Shown here in pieces: positions 1 through 6,729 of a stretch of DNA of 22,636 nucleotides. The stretch covers positions 1 through 22,636 of IMG/VR virus record IMGVR_UViG_3300048834_000729, one strand, 5' to 3'. The notes below the pieces were generated by a model, which did not search any database, was not told the origin of the DNA, and was given only the letters and a program-made list of their open reading frames with translations. How positions within the stretch are numbered: the stretch's first letter is position 1; every line of letters begins with the position of its first letter. The translations under genes were made by a program, and so were the position numbers. Source of the DNA: a virus.

Positions 1-662
1 ACTACCGCCGGGCCGACGGCGCGGACTATTTCTTCGCGTACCTCGACGACTACCCGGACAAGCACCTGGTCTTCGACGGCAACGACAGCCAGCCGACAGT
101 GCGCTGGGATCGGTACGCCTTCGAGAACGTGTTCGTTTACAGCGGCGACGAGGGCGTGCTGGAGATCGTCGCTCCTGGCGGCGGGAAGATGTGGGCCACA
201 CTCCAGGTCGCGTTCTGCAAGGCGGTGCTCAAGAAGGACATCCCGCCGGCGGACCCGCTCAAGCCTTCGTATCGCCTGGACCATCTGCTCCAGAACGACT
301 TCCCGCTCCCCACCGATCCCGCCGATCGTGTCCAGGAAGCGCGGATCACCCGCCTGCGCATTGTGCCACGCGGCGGGGGCGGACACATCGAGATCAAGGC
401 CGATCCGCGCGGCGACCGCAACGACATCTACCGCAAGATGGATCGGTGGCTGCGCCGTGAGAACCTGCCGATCGAGGGGCTGCGCGTGGTCCAAGCCACG
501 TTCTCGCTCCGGTTCGTTCACAACGGTGTCGGTCGCCAGCCGACGCTGACGTTCGAGGTCTCCGTCCCGCACTCGAGCAACCTCAAGAGCAAGCCCGACG
601 AGGTCCGTGTCGTTGGCGAGCGCTGCCTGCGCCGGTGGGAGGTGACCGATGACCAAGGCTGA
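1..662 (+). CDS. Hypothetical protein, 5'-truncated
   Basis: The reading frame is open from the first bases of the window (first whole codon at 3), so the gene starts upstream and only its C-terminal ~219 residues are seen. An internal GTG at 99 has no convincing SD and is not a likely start. The visible part is a mixed alpha/beta soluble protein with no membrane segment. It has a basic middle part near 'RLRIVPRGGGGH' and a C-terminal beta-rich stretch. I do not recognise the family. Its last 14 bases overlap the start of the next gene, and the next gene's SD lies inside it, so the two are probably translationally coupled and work together. No function is proposed. Confidence 0.75.
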   Translation, partial: YRRADGADYFFAYLDDYPDKHLVFDGNDSQPTVRWDRYAFENVFVYSGDEGVLEIVAPGGGKMWATLQVAFCKAVLKKDIPPADPLKPSYRLDHLLQNDFPLPTDPADRVQEARITRLRIVPRGGGGHIEIKADPRGDRNDIYRKMDRWLRRENLPIEGLRVVQATFSLRFVHNGVGRQPTLTFEVSVPHSSNLKSKPDEVRVVGERCLRRWEVTDDQG

Positions 663-1623
663 TCTCTTTCGCATGCTGCTTGTCGCGGCGGACGCTCCCG
701 GCGCGCTGTTCGACCACGCAGAAGTGTCGCGCTGGCCAAAGGGGGCTCTCGAGGACATGTTCCGCGCACAGTTGATGCGTCCCGCCCCGACGGGCCTCAC
801 GGCGCCCTGCCCTCACTGCGACGACGGCCACGCTGAGGCGGTCACGGTCGTCGAGCCAGCGGACGATCCGGGCAAACCGCGGTACTTCATCTGGTGTCCC
901 GAGTCGCTCCGCGTCGAGGTCACCGAAGAGATGTGCCGTGGCTGGGAGATCCATCTCGACGGCTTGGCTGTCGTGCTCGCGTCGGCTCTCGGTATGTCAA
1001 CCCCAAAGCCTGTCGTGCCCGGACGCTTCTGGCGACTGGGCCGGATGCCGTGGCGCGACAGCACACGCGAGGTCGTGTTTGCGGTGCGGCTCGGCGATGA
1101 TGATGCGGAAGCGCTGATGCGGCACGTTGGCACTGGCGGCCGGGCGGTGGTGTTCGTCCCGCACCGAGTACCGGGCCCGGGCCGATGGCCCGGTCGCGTG
1201 CCGGCCGTGATTCCCATGCATGGTGTGGCCGCAGTGGCGGACGACAACGTTGTGCTCGATCCGGGGGCAGTCCTCGAAGCGATCAATGAGGCGGATCGCG
1301 TGGCCGAGCTCGCCGGAGGAGTGTCGCTTGACGCACACGGGAAGAAACTCGTCCGCGCACAGGTCAAGGCGGAGATCAAGGCGAACTTGACCGACGACGT
1401 CCTCGTCGCGGCATATCAGGAGCACAACTCCATCGACAAGGCCGCCGAAGCCTTGTCCAAGCAGATGGAGACAAACGTCTCGAGGGACAAGGTATGGCGA
1501 GCTGTCAAGCGAGCTGAAGAGGCGGGACTGCTTGCACGGACAGCAGATTCCGGCTCCGTCAGCCGGTCTGTCGCGTCGCAGCGCCGCGACAGAGGAAAGA
1601 AAATGGATCAGTACCGCAACTAG
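649..1623 (+). CDS. Hypothetical zinc-ribbon / HTH-like protein
   Basis: 324 residues. The ATG at 649 follows a strong SD (GGAGGTGA at 637-644) and overlaps the preceding gene by 14 bases. Residues 54-57 form CPHC, and C83 (in 'IWCPES') and C96 could complete a zinc ribbon. The C-terminus (about 240-290) looks like a helix-turn-helix: 'AAYQEHNSIDKAAEAL' followed by 'VSRDKVWRAVKRAEEAG', and then a Ser/Arg-rich tail. Binding of nucleic acid is therefore plausible, but no catalytic motif is visible. Codons in the 3' third use more A/T at third positions (aca, gta, cga, gca) than the phage genes downstream, which hints at a different origin. It could be a host or accessory gene next to the phage block. 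Confidence 0.8.
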   Translation: MTKADLFRMLLVAADAPGALFDHAEVSRWPKGALEDMFRAQLMRPAPTGLTAPCPHCDDGHAEAVTVVEPADDPGKPRYFIWCPESLRVEVTEEMCRGWEIHLDGLAVVLASALGMSTPKPVVPGRFWRLGRMPWRDSTREVVFAVRLGDDDAEALMRHVGTGGRAVVFVPHRVPGPGRWPGRVPAVIPMHGVAAVADDNVVLDPGAVLEAINEADRVAELAGGVSLDAHGKKLVRAQVKAEIKANLTDDVLVAAYQEHNSIDKAAEALSKQMETNVSRDKVWRAVKRAEEAGLLARTADSGSVSRSVASQRRDRGKKMDQYRN

Positions 1624-1645
1624 CCGTCTCGCATGGGTTTAGGAA

Positions 1646-1662
1646 CGTCGCACACCGCGACG
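1646..1662 (+). other. Small hairpin after the left-edge gene pair
   Basis: CGTCGC (1646-1651) and GCGACG (1657-1662) form a perfect 6-bp stem with a 5-nt loop, 23 bases after the stop of the HTH-like gene. No T-tract follows, so it is only a weak terminator candidate. Confidence 0.25.
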
Positions 1663-1710
1663 CTCGCTCTGCGGAGCCGCGATTCCCGCGACATCAGGCC
1701 CCGCGTCCGA

Positions 1711-1838
1711 GGCCGGTCGGCTCATAACCGGCCAGTCACGGGCGCACCTGTGTTTCCCTCGCGGCACGTCGTCGCGGCACAGTCCATCGAGTGCGGTTCT
1801 GTGACTGGTTGGCGAGCAGACCTCCGGCCTCGGAGGTC
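1711..1838 (+). promoter_or_regulatory. Structured leader of the sigma-factor gene
   Basis: Three pairings can be drawn. Hairpin A pairs GGCCGGT (1711-1717) with ACCGGCC (1727-1733). Long stem B pairs 1728-1739 with 1801-1812, ten Watson-Crick pairs plus two G-U, and would compete with A because both use 1728-1733. Hairpin C pairs GACCTCCG (1819-1826) with CGGAGGTC (1831-1838) around a 4-nt loop. It contains the SD (GGAGG, 1832-1836) of the ATG at 1841. A 9-base direct repeat TCGCGGCAC lies at 1759-1767 and 1772-1780 in the loop of B. The layout resembles translational control by SD occlusion; the trigger is unknown. Confidence 0.5.
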
Positions 1839-1840
1839 CA

Positions 1841-2434
1841 ATGACCAAGCGAACCGACATCGTCAGCCACCCATTCGCCGCCAACCTGATCCGCCGCAAG
1901 GCCCAGCAGCTCTGCCGTCGCCCGGGCTTTAGCCGGTCCGACGAAGACGACCTGACGCAGGGCATGCTTCTGTACCTGTGGACCGCCTCCAGGCTCTACA
2001 ACCCCGCAAGGGGCAACGTCGAGGCGTTCATCGTCACCGCCGTCCGTAGCTGGATGGACATGGAGGTGCGCCGGCGCCGCGCGGAAATGCGCTTCACCGG
2101 CGTGCCAGACACGTCGCTCGACAGCACGCTCGTCGACTGCGGCGACGGCGACTTCTCTGCGCGGGTGAATCTCATTGGCACGAAGGACGCGGACAGGCGT
2201 CTGGGGCGCGAGGCTCGGGATCTGCTGGCAGATCTCGACCTCCGCGAGGCCGTCGCTCGCGTGACCTCGCGCCTCTCGCAGCGCGAGATGCAGTTCATGC
2301 GAGATGTGATCGACCGTGGTGTCGCTGGGACCGCCCGGAAACGCCGCGTCTCGCGCCGCCAAGTCCTCGCCAAACTCGCCGCGATCCGCGAGCGCTTCAC
2401 GCCCAAGCGGGCAGACGGCGAAACCGCCGCATAG
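1841..2434 (+). CDS. Sigma-70-family RNA polymerase sigma factor (ECF-like)
   Basis: 197 residues. A region-2-like part spans about 14-82: an acidic 'DEDDLTQGM' helix, then 'YNPARGNVEAFI' and 'VRSWMDMEVRRRRAE', the usual core-binding and -10-recognition layout of small sigma factors. A region-4-like HTH lies at about 134-187 ('LREAVARVTSRLSQREMQFM' and then 'KRRVSRRQVLAKLAAIRERF'). The linker 90-130 is longer than in minimal ECF factors. The gene opens the replication cassette, so it could redirect host polymerase to phage promoters. The SD (1832-1836) is buried in a hairpin, which suggests tight translational control. No anti-sigma gene is seen beside it. An alternative is a sigma-like regulator that no longer binds core enzyme. 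The family assignment comes from motif layout and is moderately secure. Confidence 0.75.
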   Translation: MTKRTDIVSHPFAANLIRRKAQQLCRRPGFSRSDEDDLTQGMLLYLWTASRLYNPARGNVEAFIVTAVRSWMDMEVRRRRAEMRFTGVPDTSLDSTLVDCGDGDFSARVNLIGTKDADRRLGREARDLLADLDLREAVARVTSRLSQREMQFMRDVIDRGVAGTARKRRVSRRQVLAKLAAIRERFTPKRADGETAA

Positions 2435-2446
2435 GAAACGACCAGA

Positions 2447-2461
2447 TGCCCCAACGGGGCA
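2447..2461 (+). other. Small GC-rich hairpin downstream of sigma gene
   Basis: TGCCCC (2447-2452) pairs with GGGGCA (2456-2461) around a 3-nt loop. It lies 12 bases after the sigma-factor stop and just before a larger hairpin. No T-tract follows. Confidence 0.4.
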
Positions 2462-2479
2462 AGTCGCGGAACCACCGGC

Positions 2480-2520
2480 GCGGAGCGCCCGGTCTCTCCC
2501 CCCAGAGCCGGGCGCTCCGC
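2480..2520 (+). terminator. Large perfect hairpin, terminator-like or processing site
   Basis: A 13-bp perfect inverted repeat: GCGGAGCGCCCGG (2480-2492) and CCGGGCGCTCCGC (2508-2520). Inside it CTCT can also pair with AGAG (one bulged T), leaving a loop of six C. It lies between the sigma gene and the small gene at 2568. There is no U-tract on either strand, so it is not a classical intrinsic terminator. It could be a U-independent terminator, an mRNA-stability element or a partial transcription barrier. Confidence 0.45.
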
Positions 2521-2567
2521 CAACCGGGGCTCCGACCGATCGCCATCTTCTCCCGGAGAGCGTTGCC

Positions 2568-2864
2568 ATGCGAGACACCGAGTTCCGCTTCCAGTTCACG
2601 CCCGATGTCAACCTCGCCGAGGCCGACGGCACGCTGCGCCTTTCCCTGCTCGCGGCAGAGGGGCTGCACGGCGAAGCCAGGGTGCGCACGGAAGTCACCT
2701 TCGCCGTCGATCCGGTCCGTGCGGAGATCTGCGTCGCGGGCGGCGGCGTCGTCACCGAGAACGTCGTGCAGGTCTACACGTCGCTCCTGACGCACGAGTT
2801 CGGACGCGGGGCATTCACCGTTCGGCGTGACTCGCGCCGGCCCGTCGCGGCGGCCGTCGCGTGA
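2568..2864 (+). CDS. Hypothetical small beta-rich protein
   Basis: 98 residues. The ATG at 2568 is chosen because GGAGAG at 2555-2560 is 7 bases upstream; the same frame is open further 5' but there overlaps the sigma gene. The protein is acidic and beta-rich ('FRFQFTPDV', 'GTLRLSLLAAEGLHG', 'VRTEVTFAVDPV'), has no cysteines apart from one near residue 55, and has a basic C-terminal tail ('FTVRRDSRRP'). No family is recognised. It sits between the sigma factor and the recombination ATPase. Its stop overlaps an in-frame GTG of the next gene (GTGA at 2861), which suggests coupling within one operon. Confidence 0.65.
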   Translation: MRDTEFRFQFTPDVNLAEADGTLRLSLLAAEGLHGEARVRTEVTFAVDPVRAEICVAGGGVVTENVVQVYTSLLTHEFGRGAFTVRRDSRRPVAAAVA

Positions 2865-2950
2865 CCGACCCCCTGCCCCTCGTTCGCCTCGGACAGGGCG
2901 ACTTCGTCCGCGACATCTTCCCCCACGACCTTGAACCCAATGGAGAACCC

Positions 2951-3781
2951 ATGACCGCGACCACCCTGATGAACCAGATCACCAAGGGCCGCAAGCCCAA
3001 GCCCCGCCGCGTGATGTTGTACGGCACGCACGGCATCGGCAAATCGACGTTCGGCGCGATGGCCGAGAGCCCCATCTTCATCCCCACCGAGGACGGGCTG
3101 GGCGACATCGAGTGCGAGTCGTTCCCGCTGTCCCGATCGCTCGGCGACGTGATGGCGGCGCTGGAGACGCTCTACTCGGGCGACCACGGATACAGGACCG
3201 TCGTCATCGACTCGCTGGACTGGCTCGAGCGGCTCATCTGGCAGGAGGTCTGCGAGGATGAGCAGGCGCCGAGCATCGAGAAGATCGGGTACGCCAAGGG
3301 GTACGCCTTCGCCATCGAGAAGTGGCGGACCGTGCTCGGTGCGCTCGACGCCCTCCGCAGCGACCGTGGCATGACCGTCATCGTCATCGCCCATGCCAAG
3401 ATCGAGAAGTTCGAGAACCCCGAGACGGTGCCGTACGACCGCTACTCGCCGCGTCTGCACAAGCTCGCCTCCGCGCTCGTGCAGGAGTGGGCCGACGAGG
3501 TGCTCTTTGCCACGTACAAGGTGCTCACCGTCAAGGTGGACGAGGGGTTCAACAAGGCGAAGCACAACGGCGTGGGCACCGGCGAGCGCATCGTCCGCAC
3601 GGTCGAGCGGCCGGCGCACGTCGCCAAGAACCGTCTGAACCTGCCCGAGGAACTGCCCCTCGACTACCGCGTCTTTGCTGCGCACGTCGCGGCCTCGCGC
3701 GGCGAGGGCAGCAGCACCACCACCCCGCTCACCCAGAACACCGACGCCGCGCCCAGCGAGGGCGCGGCCGCCACCAACTGA
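2951..3781 (+). CDS. Phage ATP-binding protein, Sak4-like recombinase ATPase (AAA_24 family)
   Basis: 276 residues from ATG 2951, which has GGAGA at 2942-2946. The frame also has a GTG at 2861 that would add 30 residues and overlap the previous stop, but it lacks an SD and the typical family N-terminus begins at 'MTATTLMNQITKGRKP'. The Walker A motif is GTHGIGKS near residue 26 and a Walker B-like strand is 'TVVIDSLDWLE'. 'MTVIVIAHAKIEKFENPE' resembles the sensor strand of RecA-fold proteins. Phage proteins of this family are RecA-core annealing or recombination ATPases, usually encoded next to a DUF669 or SSB gene and a RusA resolvase, as here. The C-terminal ~30 residues are Ser/Thr/Ala-rich and probably disordered. 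The family call is secure; the exact role in annealing is inferred. Confidence 0.85.
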   Translation: MTATTLMNQITKGRKPKPRRVMLYGTHGIGKSTFGAMAESPIFIPTEDGLGDIECESFPLSRSLGDVMAALETLYSGDHGYRTVVIDSLDWLERLIWQEVCEDEQAPSIEKIGYAKGYAFAIEKWRTVLGALDALRSDRGMTVIVIAHAKIEKFENPETVPYDRYSPRLHKLASALVQEWADEVLFATYKVLTVKVDEGFNKAKHNGVGTGERIVRTVERPAHVAKNRLNLPEELPLDYRVFAAHVAASRGEGSSTTTPLTQNTDAAPSEGAAATN

Positions 3782-3795
3782 AAGGACTCTGACCC

Positions 3796-4272
3796 ATGGC
3801 GAACCTGAACAACTTCGACGCGAACAACGTGGACCCCTCCGTTGCCCTCGACCCGATCCCCGCGGGCAAGTACATCGCCGTCATCACCGAGACGGAGATG
3901 AAGCCGACCAAGGCCGGCGGCGGGAAGTACCTCCAGCTGACCTTCCAGATCGTCGACGGCGATCACAAGGGCCGCCTGGTCTGGGCGCGGCTGAACCTGG
4001 AGAACAAGTCGGAAATGACGGTGAAGATCGCGCGCGGCGAGCTCTCGGCGATCTGCCGCGCCGTCGGCGTCATGGCCCCGAAGGACTCGGTCGAGCTCCA
4101 CAACATCCCTCTGGAGATCAATGTCGGCCTGAAGAAGCGCGACGACAACGGCGAGTTCACCAACGTGATCAAGGGCTATGGGAAGAAGGGCGGCGGCGGC
4201 GCTGTCGGCGCTCGCGTGCCCGTGGGCGTCGGCCCCGGGAGCCTGGGAGGGACGCCGCCCTGGAAGCGGTAA
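3796..4272 (+). CDS. DUF669 family phage single-stranded-DNA-binding protein
   Basis: 158 residues. The ATG at 3796 follows AAGGA at 3782-3786. The N-terminus 'VALDPIPAGKYIAVITETEM', then 'GGGKYLQLTFQIVDGDHKGR' and 'WARLNLENKSEMTVKIARGE' is the typical DUF669 pattern of an OB-like beta barrel. The tail is Gly-rich and ends in 'GGTPPWKR'. Members sit beside Sak-type ATPases in phages and are thought to bind ssDNA and load or stimulate the recombinase; the gene order here agrees. The tail lacks the acidic tip of bacterial SSB. The end of the gene overlaps the proposed start of the RusA gene by 13 bases. Confidence 0.85.
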   Translation: MANLNNFDANNVDPSVALDPIPAGKYIAVITETEMKPTKAGGGKYLQLTFQIVDGDHKGRLVWARLNLENKSEMTVKIARGELSAICRAVGVMAPKDSVELHNIPLEINVGLKKRDDNGEFTNVIKGYGKKGGGGAVGARVPVGVGPGSLGGTPPWKR

Positions 4273-4631
4273 GCCCATCCGGTCGCGTCCTCGAGCTCCC
4301 GTACCCGCCCAGTGTGAACCACATCTGGCGGCGCGCGGGGACGAGGACCGTCATCAGCCGCGAGGGTCAGCGCTACCGCACGGACGTGTGCGCCGCCCTC
4401 GCGGCGATGCGGGTGGAGCGGATGGACGGGCGGCTGGCGGTGCGCGTCACTGTTTGCCCGCCCGACGGCCGCCGGCGCGACCTGGACAACGTGCAGAAGG
4501 CGCTGCTCGACGCGCTGGCGAAGGGCGGCGCGTACCGCGACGACTCGCAGATCGATCGGCTGGAAGTGCAGCGCGGCCCGGTGACGCCGGGCGGCAAGGT
4601 GCTGGTGGAAATCACTCGAATCAAGCCATGA
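4260..4631 (+). CDS. rusA: RusA family Holliday-junction resolvase
   Basis: 123 residues if translation begins at the CTG at 4260. No ATG, GTG or TTG lies between the in-frame upstream region and the first core strand 'LELPYPPSVNHIW', which any functional RusA needs. The CTG has GGGAGG (4245-4250) at 9 bases. The catalytic pattern is intact: DLDN at residues 74-77 with D74 and D76, K80, and DD at 94-95, matching D70, D72, K76 and D91 of E. coli RusA. The enzyme cleaves four-way junctions as a dimer and would process recombination or replication intermediates. The stop overlaps the helicase start as ATGA. The family is near certain; the start codon is the only doubt. Confidence 0.85.
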   Translation: MEAVSPSGRVLELPYPPSVNHIWRRAGTRTVISREGQRYRTDVCAALAAMRVERMDGRLAVRVTVCPPDGRRRDLDNVQKALLDALAKGGAYRDDSQIDRLEVQRGPVTPGGKVLVEITRIKP

Positions 4632-6319
4632 ACCTCCGACCCTACCAATCCGAAGCCGTCGCCGCGGTGTACGAGCACCTGCGGACCCGCGACGACAACC
4701 CCTGCGTGGTGATCCCCACCGGGGGCGGCAAGACGCCTGTCATCGCCACCATCTGCCGCGACTCGGTCGGACCGTGGAACGGGCGGGTGGTCATCCTGGC
4801 CCACGTCAAGGAACTCCTGGAGCAGGCGGCGGACAAGCTCCGGCACATCGCGCCGGACGTGCCCGTGGGCATCTACTCGGCGGGGTTGAAGCGCAAGGAC
4901 CTCGGGTACGCCGTCACCATCGCCGGCATCCAGTCCATCTACCAGCGGGCGTGCGACCTGGGGCCGGTGGACCTGCTCATCGTGGACGAGGCACACCTGA
5001 TCCCGCCCGACGGGGAGGGGATGTACAGGCAGTTCATCGCAGACGCGAAGGTCGTGAATCCGCTGGTGCGGGTCATCGGGCTGACAGCGACGCCGTTCCG
5101 GATGAAGTCCGGCCCGATCTGCGAGCCCGGCAACATCCTCAATCATGTCTGTTTCGAAGTCGGCGTCCGCGAATTGATCGTGCAGGGCTTCCTGTCACCG
5201 CTGCGGACCAAGGCGGGGCTTCAGAAAGTCAGCACCGACGACCTGCACGTTCGCGCCGGCGAGTTCGTCGCCAGCGAGGTTGAGGACCTGATGGACAAGG
5301 ACGCCCTCGTCGACGGCGCGTGCGCGGAGATCGTCGAGCACACCAAGGACCGCGTAGCCACACTGATATTCTCGTCGGGCATCCGCCACGGCCAGCACAT
5401 CGTGGAGGTGCTCAAGTCCAAGCATGGTGTCGAGTGCGGATTCGTGTCCGGGGACACGCCCGCGGGCGTACGCAGCGCAATTCTCGACCGCTTCCGCTCC
5501 GGAGCACTCAAGTACCTCTGCAACGTCAACGTGCTGACGACCGGGTTCGACGCCCCGCACATCGACTGCGTGGCGCTCGTGCGGCCGACCATGTCGCCCG
5601 GGTTGTACTACCAGATGGTCGGTCGCGGCTTCCGCCTCAACCCGGGCAAGGCCGACTGCCTGGTGCTGGACTTCGGCGGCAACGTGCTCCGTCACGGGCC
5701 GGTCGATGCCATCCGGCTCACCACGGATGACCGGGGCGAGGGCGATGCGCCGGCGAAGGAATGCCCGCAGTGCCATGCGCTCATCGCGGCGGGCTACCAG
5801 ACCTGCCCGCAGTGCGGGCACCAGTTCCCCGAGCCCAACAAGCAGAAGCACGAGGCGCAGGCCAGCACCGAGGGCATTCTCTCCGGCCAGACCGCCCGCG
5901 AGGAGCACCACGTCAGCGAGACGACGTACCACGTCCACATGAAGCGGAATGACCCGGCCGCGCCGCTGACGATGCGCGTCGAGTACCGCGTCGGCTTCAA
6001 CCGCTACTTCCGCGAGTGGGTCTGCTTCGACCACACCGGGTACGCGCGGACGAAGGCCGAGGCGTGGTGGCGGGCGCGGTCGGTCGAGCCGGTGCCCGGC
6101 GGCACCGAGGAGGCGGTGGAGCTCGCGCGGGCCGGGGCGCTCGCGCCGGCGCTGCACATCACGGTCGAGAAGAAGGCGGGCGAGCAGTTCGAGCGGGTGG
6201 TGGCGCATCGCTTGGGGGACAAGCCGCCGCGGCTCGAGGGCGACGAAGGCCTGCCCGAGCAAGTGCCCGCGCCGGTCGGCACCACGTACGGCATCCCCGA
6301 CGACGAGATCCCCTTCTGA
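4628..6319 (+). CDS. SF2 DEAD/DEAH-box helicase with zinc ribbon and SSB-like tip
   Basis: 563 residues from the ATG at 4628, which overlaps the RusA stop (ATGA). Helicase motifs are in order: 'LRPYQSEA' (Q-like, 3-10), Walker A PTGGGKT (30-36), DEAH (120-123), TAT (153-155), 'TTGFDAP' (304-310) and 'QMVGRGFR' (329-336, motif VI). A CxxC-x10-CxxC zinc ribbon follows (C379, C382, C393, C396). The C-terminal ~120 residues contain another beta-rich part ('MRVEYRVGFNRYFREWVC'). The protein ends in 'PDDEIPF', very like the acidic DDxIPF tip of bacterial SSB. It probably unwinds DNA at the phage fork or at recombination intermediates. The ATPase assignment is firm; polarity and substrate are unknown. 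Confidence 0.9.
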   Translation: MNLRPYQSEAVAAVYEHLRTRDDNPCVVIPTGGGKTPVIATICRDSVGPWNGRVVILAHVKELLEQAADKLRHIAPDVPVGIYSAGLKRKDLGYAVTIAGIQSIYQRACDLGPVDLLIVDEAHLIPPDGEGMYRQFIADAKVVNPLVRVIGLTATPFRMKSGPICEPGNILNHVCFEVGVRELIVQGFLSPLRTKAGLQKVSTDDLHVRAGEFVASEVEDLMDKDALVDGACAEIVEHTKDRVATLIFSSGIRHGQHIVEVLKSKHGVECGFVSGDTPAGVRSAILDRFRSGALKYLCNVNVLTTGFDAPHIDCVALVRPTMSPGLYYQMVGRGFRLNPGKADCLVLDFGGNVLRHGPVDAIRLTTDDRGEGDAPAKECPQCHALIAAGYQTCPQCGHQFPEPNKQKHEAQASTEGILSGQTAREEHHVSETTYHVHMKRNDPAAPLTMRVEYRVGFNRYFREWVCFDHTGYARTKAEAWWRARSVEPVPGGTEEAVELARAGALAPALHITVEKKAGEQFERVVAHRLGDKPPRLEGDEGLPEQVPAPVGTTYGIPDDEIPF

Positions 6320-6333
6320 ATAAGGAGTATGCA

Positions 6334-6726
6334 ATGATCACGATCACCATCGAAGAGACGGATAAGGACGGCCGCGTGCTGGGGAGGCACGTCGCCTCGG
6401 CCTCCATCGACAAGAACGATGCCAAGGGCGTCGGGGCGCTCCTGGCCCGCAGCGTCGGTGGCCTCATGTACCACGGCCAGACGCGGGCCGAGGTTCCGCT
6501 GCTGCTCGCGGCGGCGGGAACGCACCGCTCCAGCCGCTGCACGCAGGCGATCGCGCACGCCCTGGGACTGGCCGGGAGCGAGCACAGCTTCGAGTACGCG
6601 GTGAAGCCGGTTGTGGACCTGGACCGCCTGTTCGACTACCGCGCGAGCAAGAAGGACCGCGAGCACGCGGCGCACATGCTCAAGATCCTGGGCGCAGGCG
6701 TCAAGACGAAGGGGGACGACGAGTAA
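6334..6726 (+). CDS. Hypothetical protein in replication operon
   Basis: 130 residues. The ATG at 6334 is preceded by AAGGAG (6322-6327). The N-terminus 'MITITIEETDKDGRVLGRHV' looks like a beta-hairpin. The middle is Ala/Leu-rich and helical ('VGALLARSVGGLMYHG', 'VPLLLAAAG') but not hydrophobic enough for a clear membrane span, and the C-terminus is charged ('RASKKDREHAAHMLKILG'). No family is recognised. It lies 14 bases after the helicase stop and 3 bases before the prim-pol start, so it is co-transcribed with them and may be a replication accessory factor. Confidence 0.7.
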   Translation: MITITIEETDKDGRVLGRHVASASIDKNDAKGVGALLARSVGGLMYHGQTRAEVPLLLAAAGTHRSSRCTQAIAHALGLAGSEHSFEYAVKPVVDLDRLFDYRASKKDREHAAHMLKILGAGVKTKGDDE

Positions 6727-6729
6727 GCG

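Noticed and set aside
1633-1932. Plus-strand 99-codon frame across the sigma leader
   Set aside because: Arg/Pro-rich, no SD, overlaps the sigma gene; the region is better explained as structured leader.
1736-2755. A 339-codon minus-strand open frame opposite the sigma-factor gene
   Set aside because: No motif and no SD; composition typical of antisense shadows.
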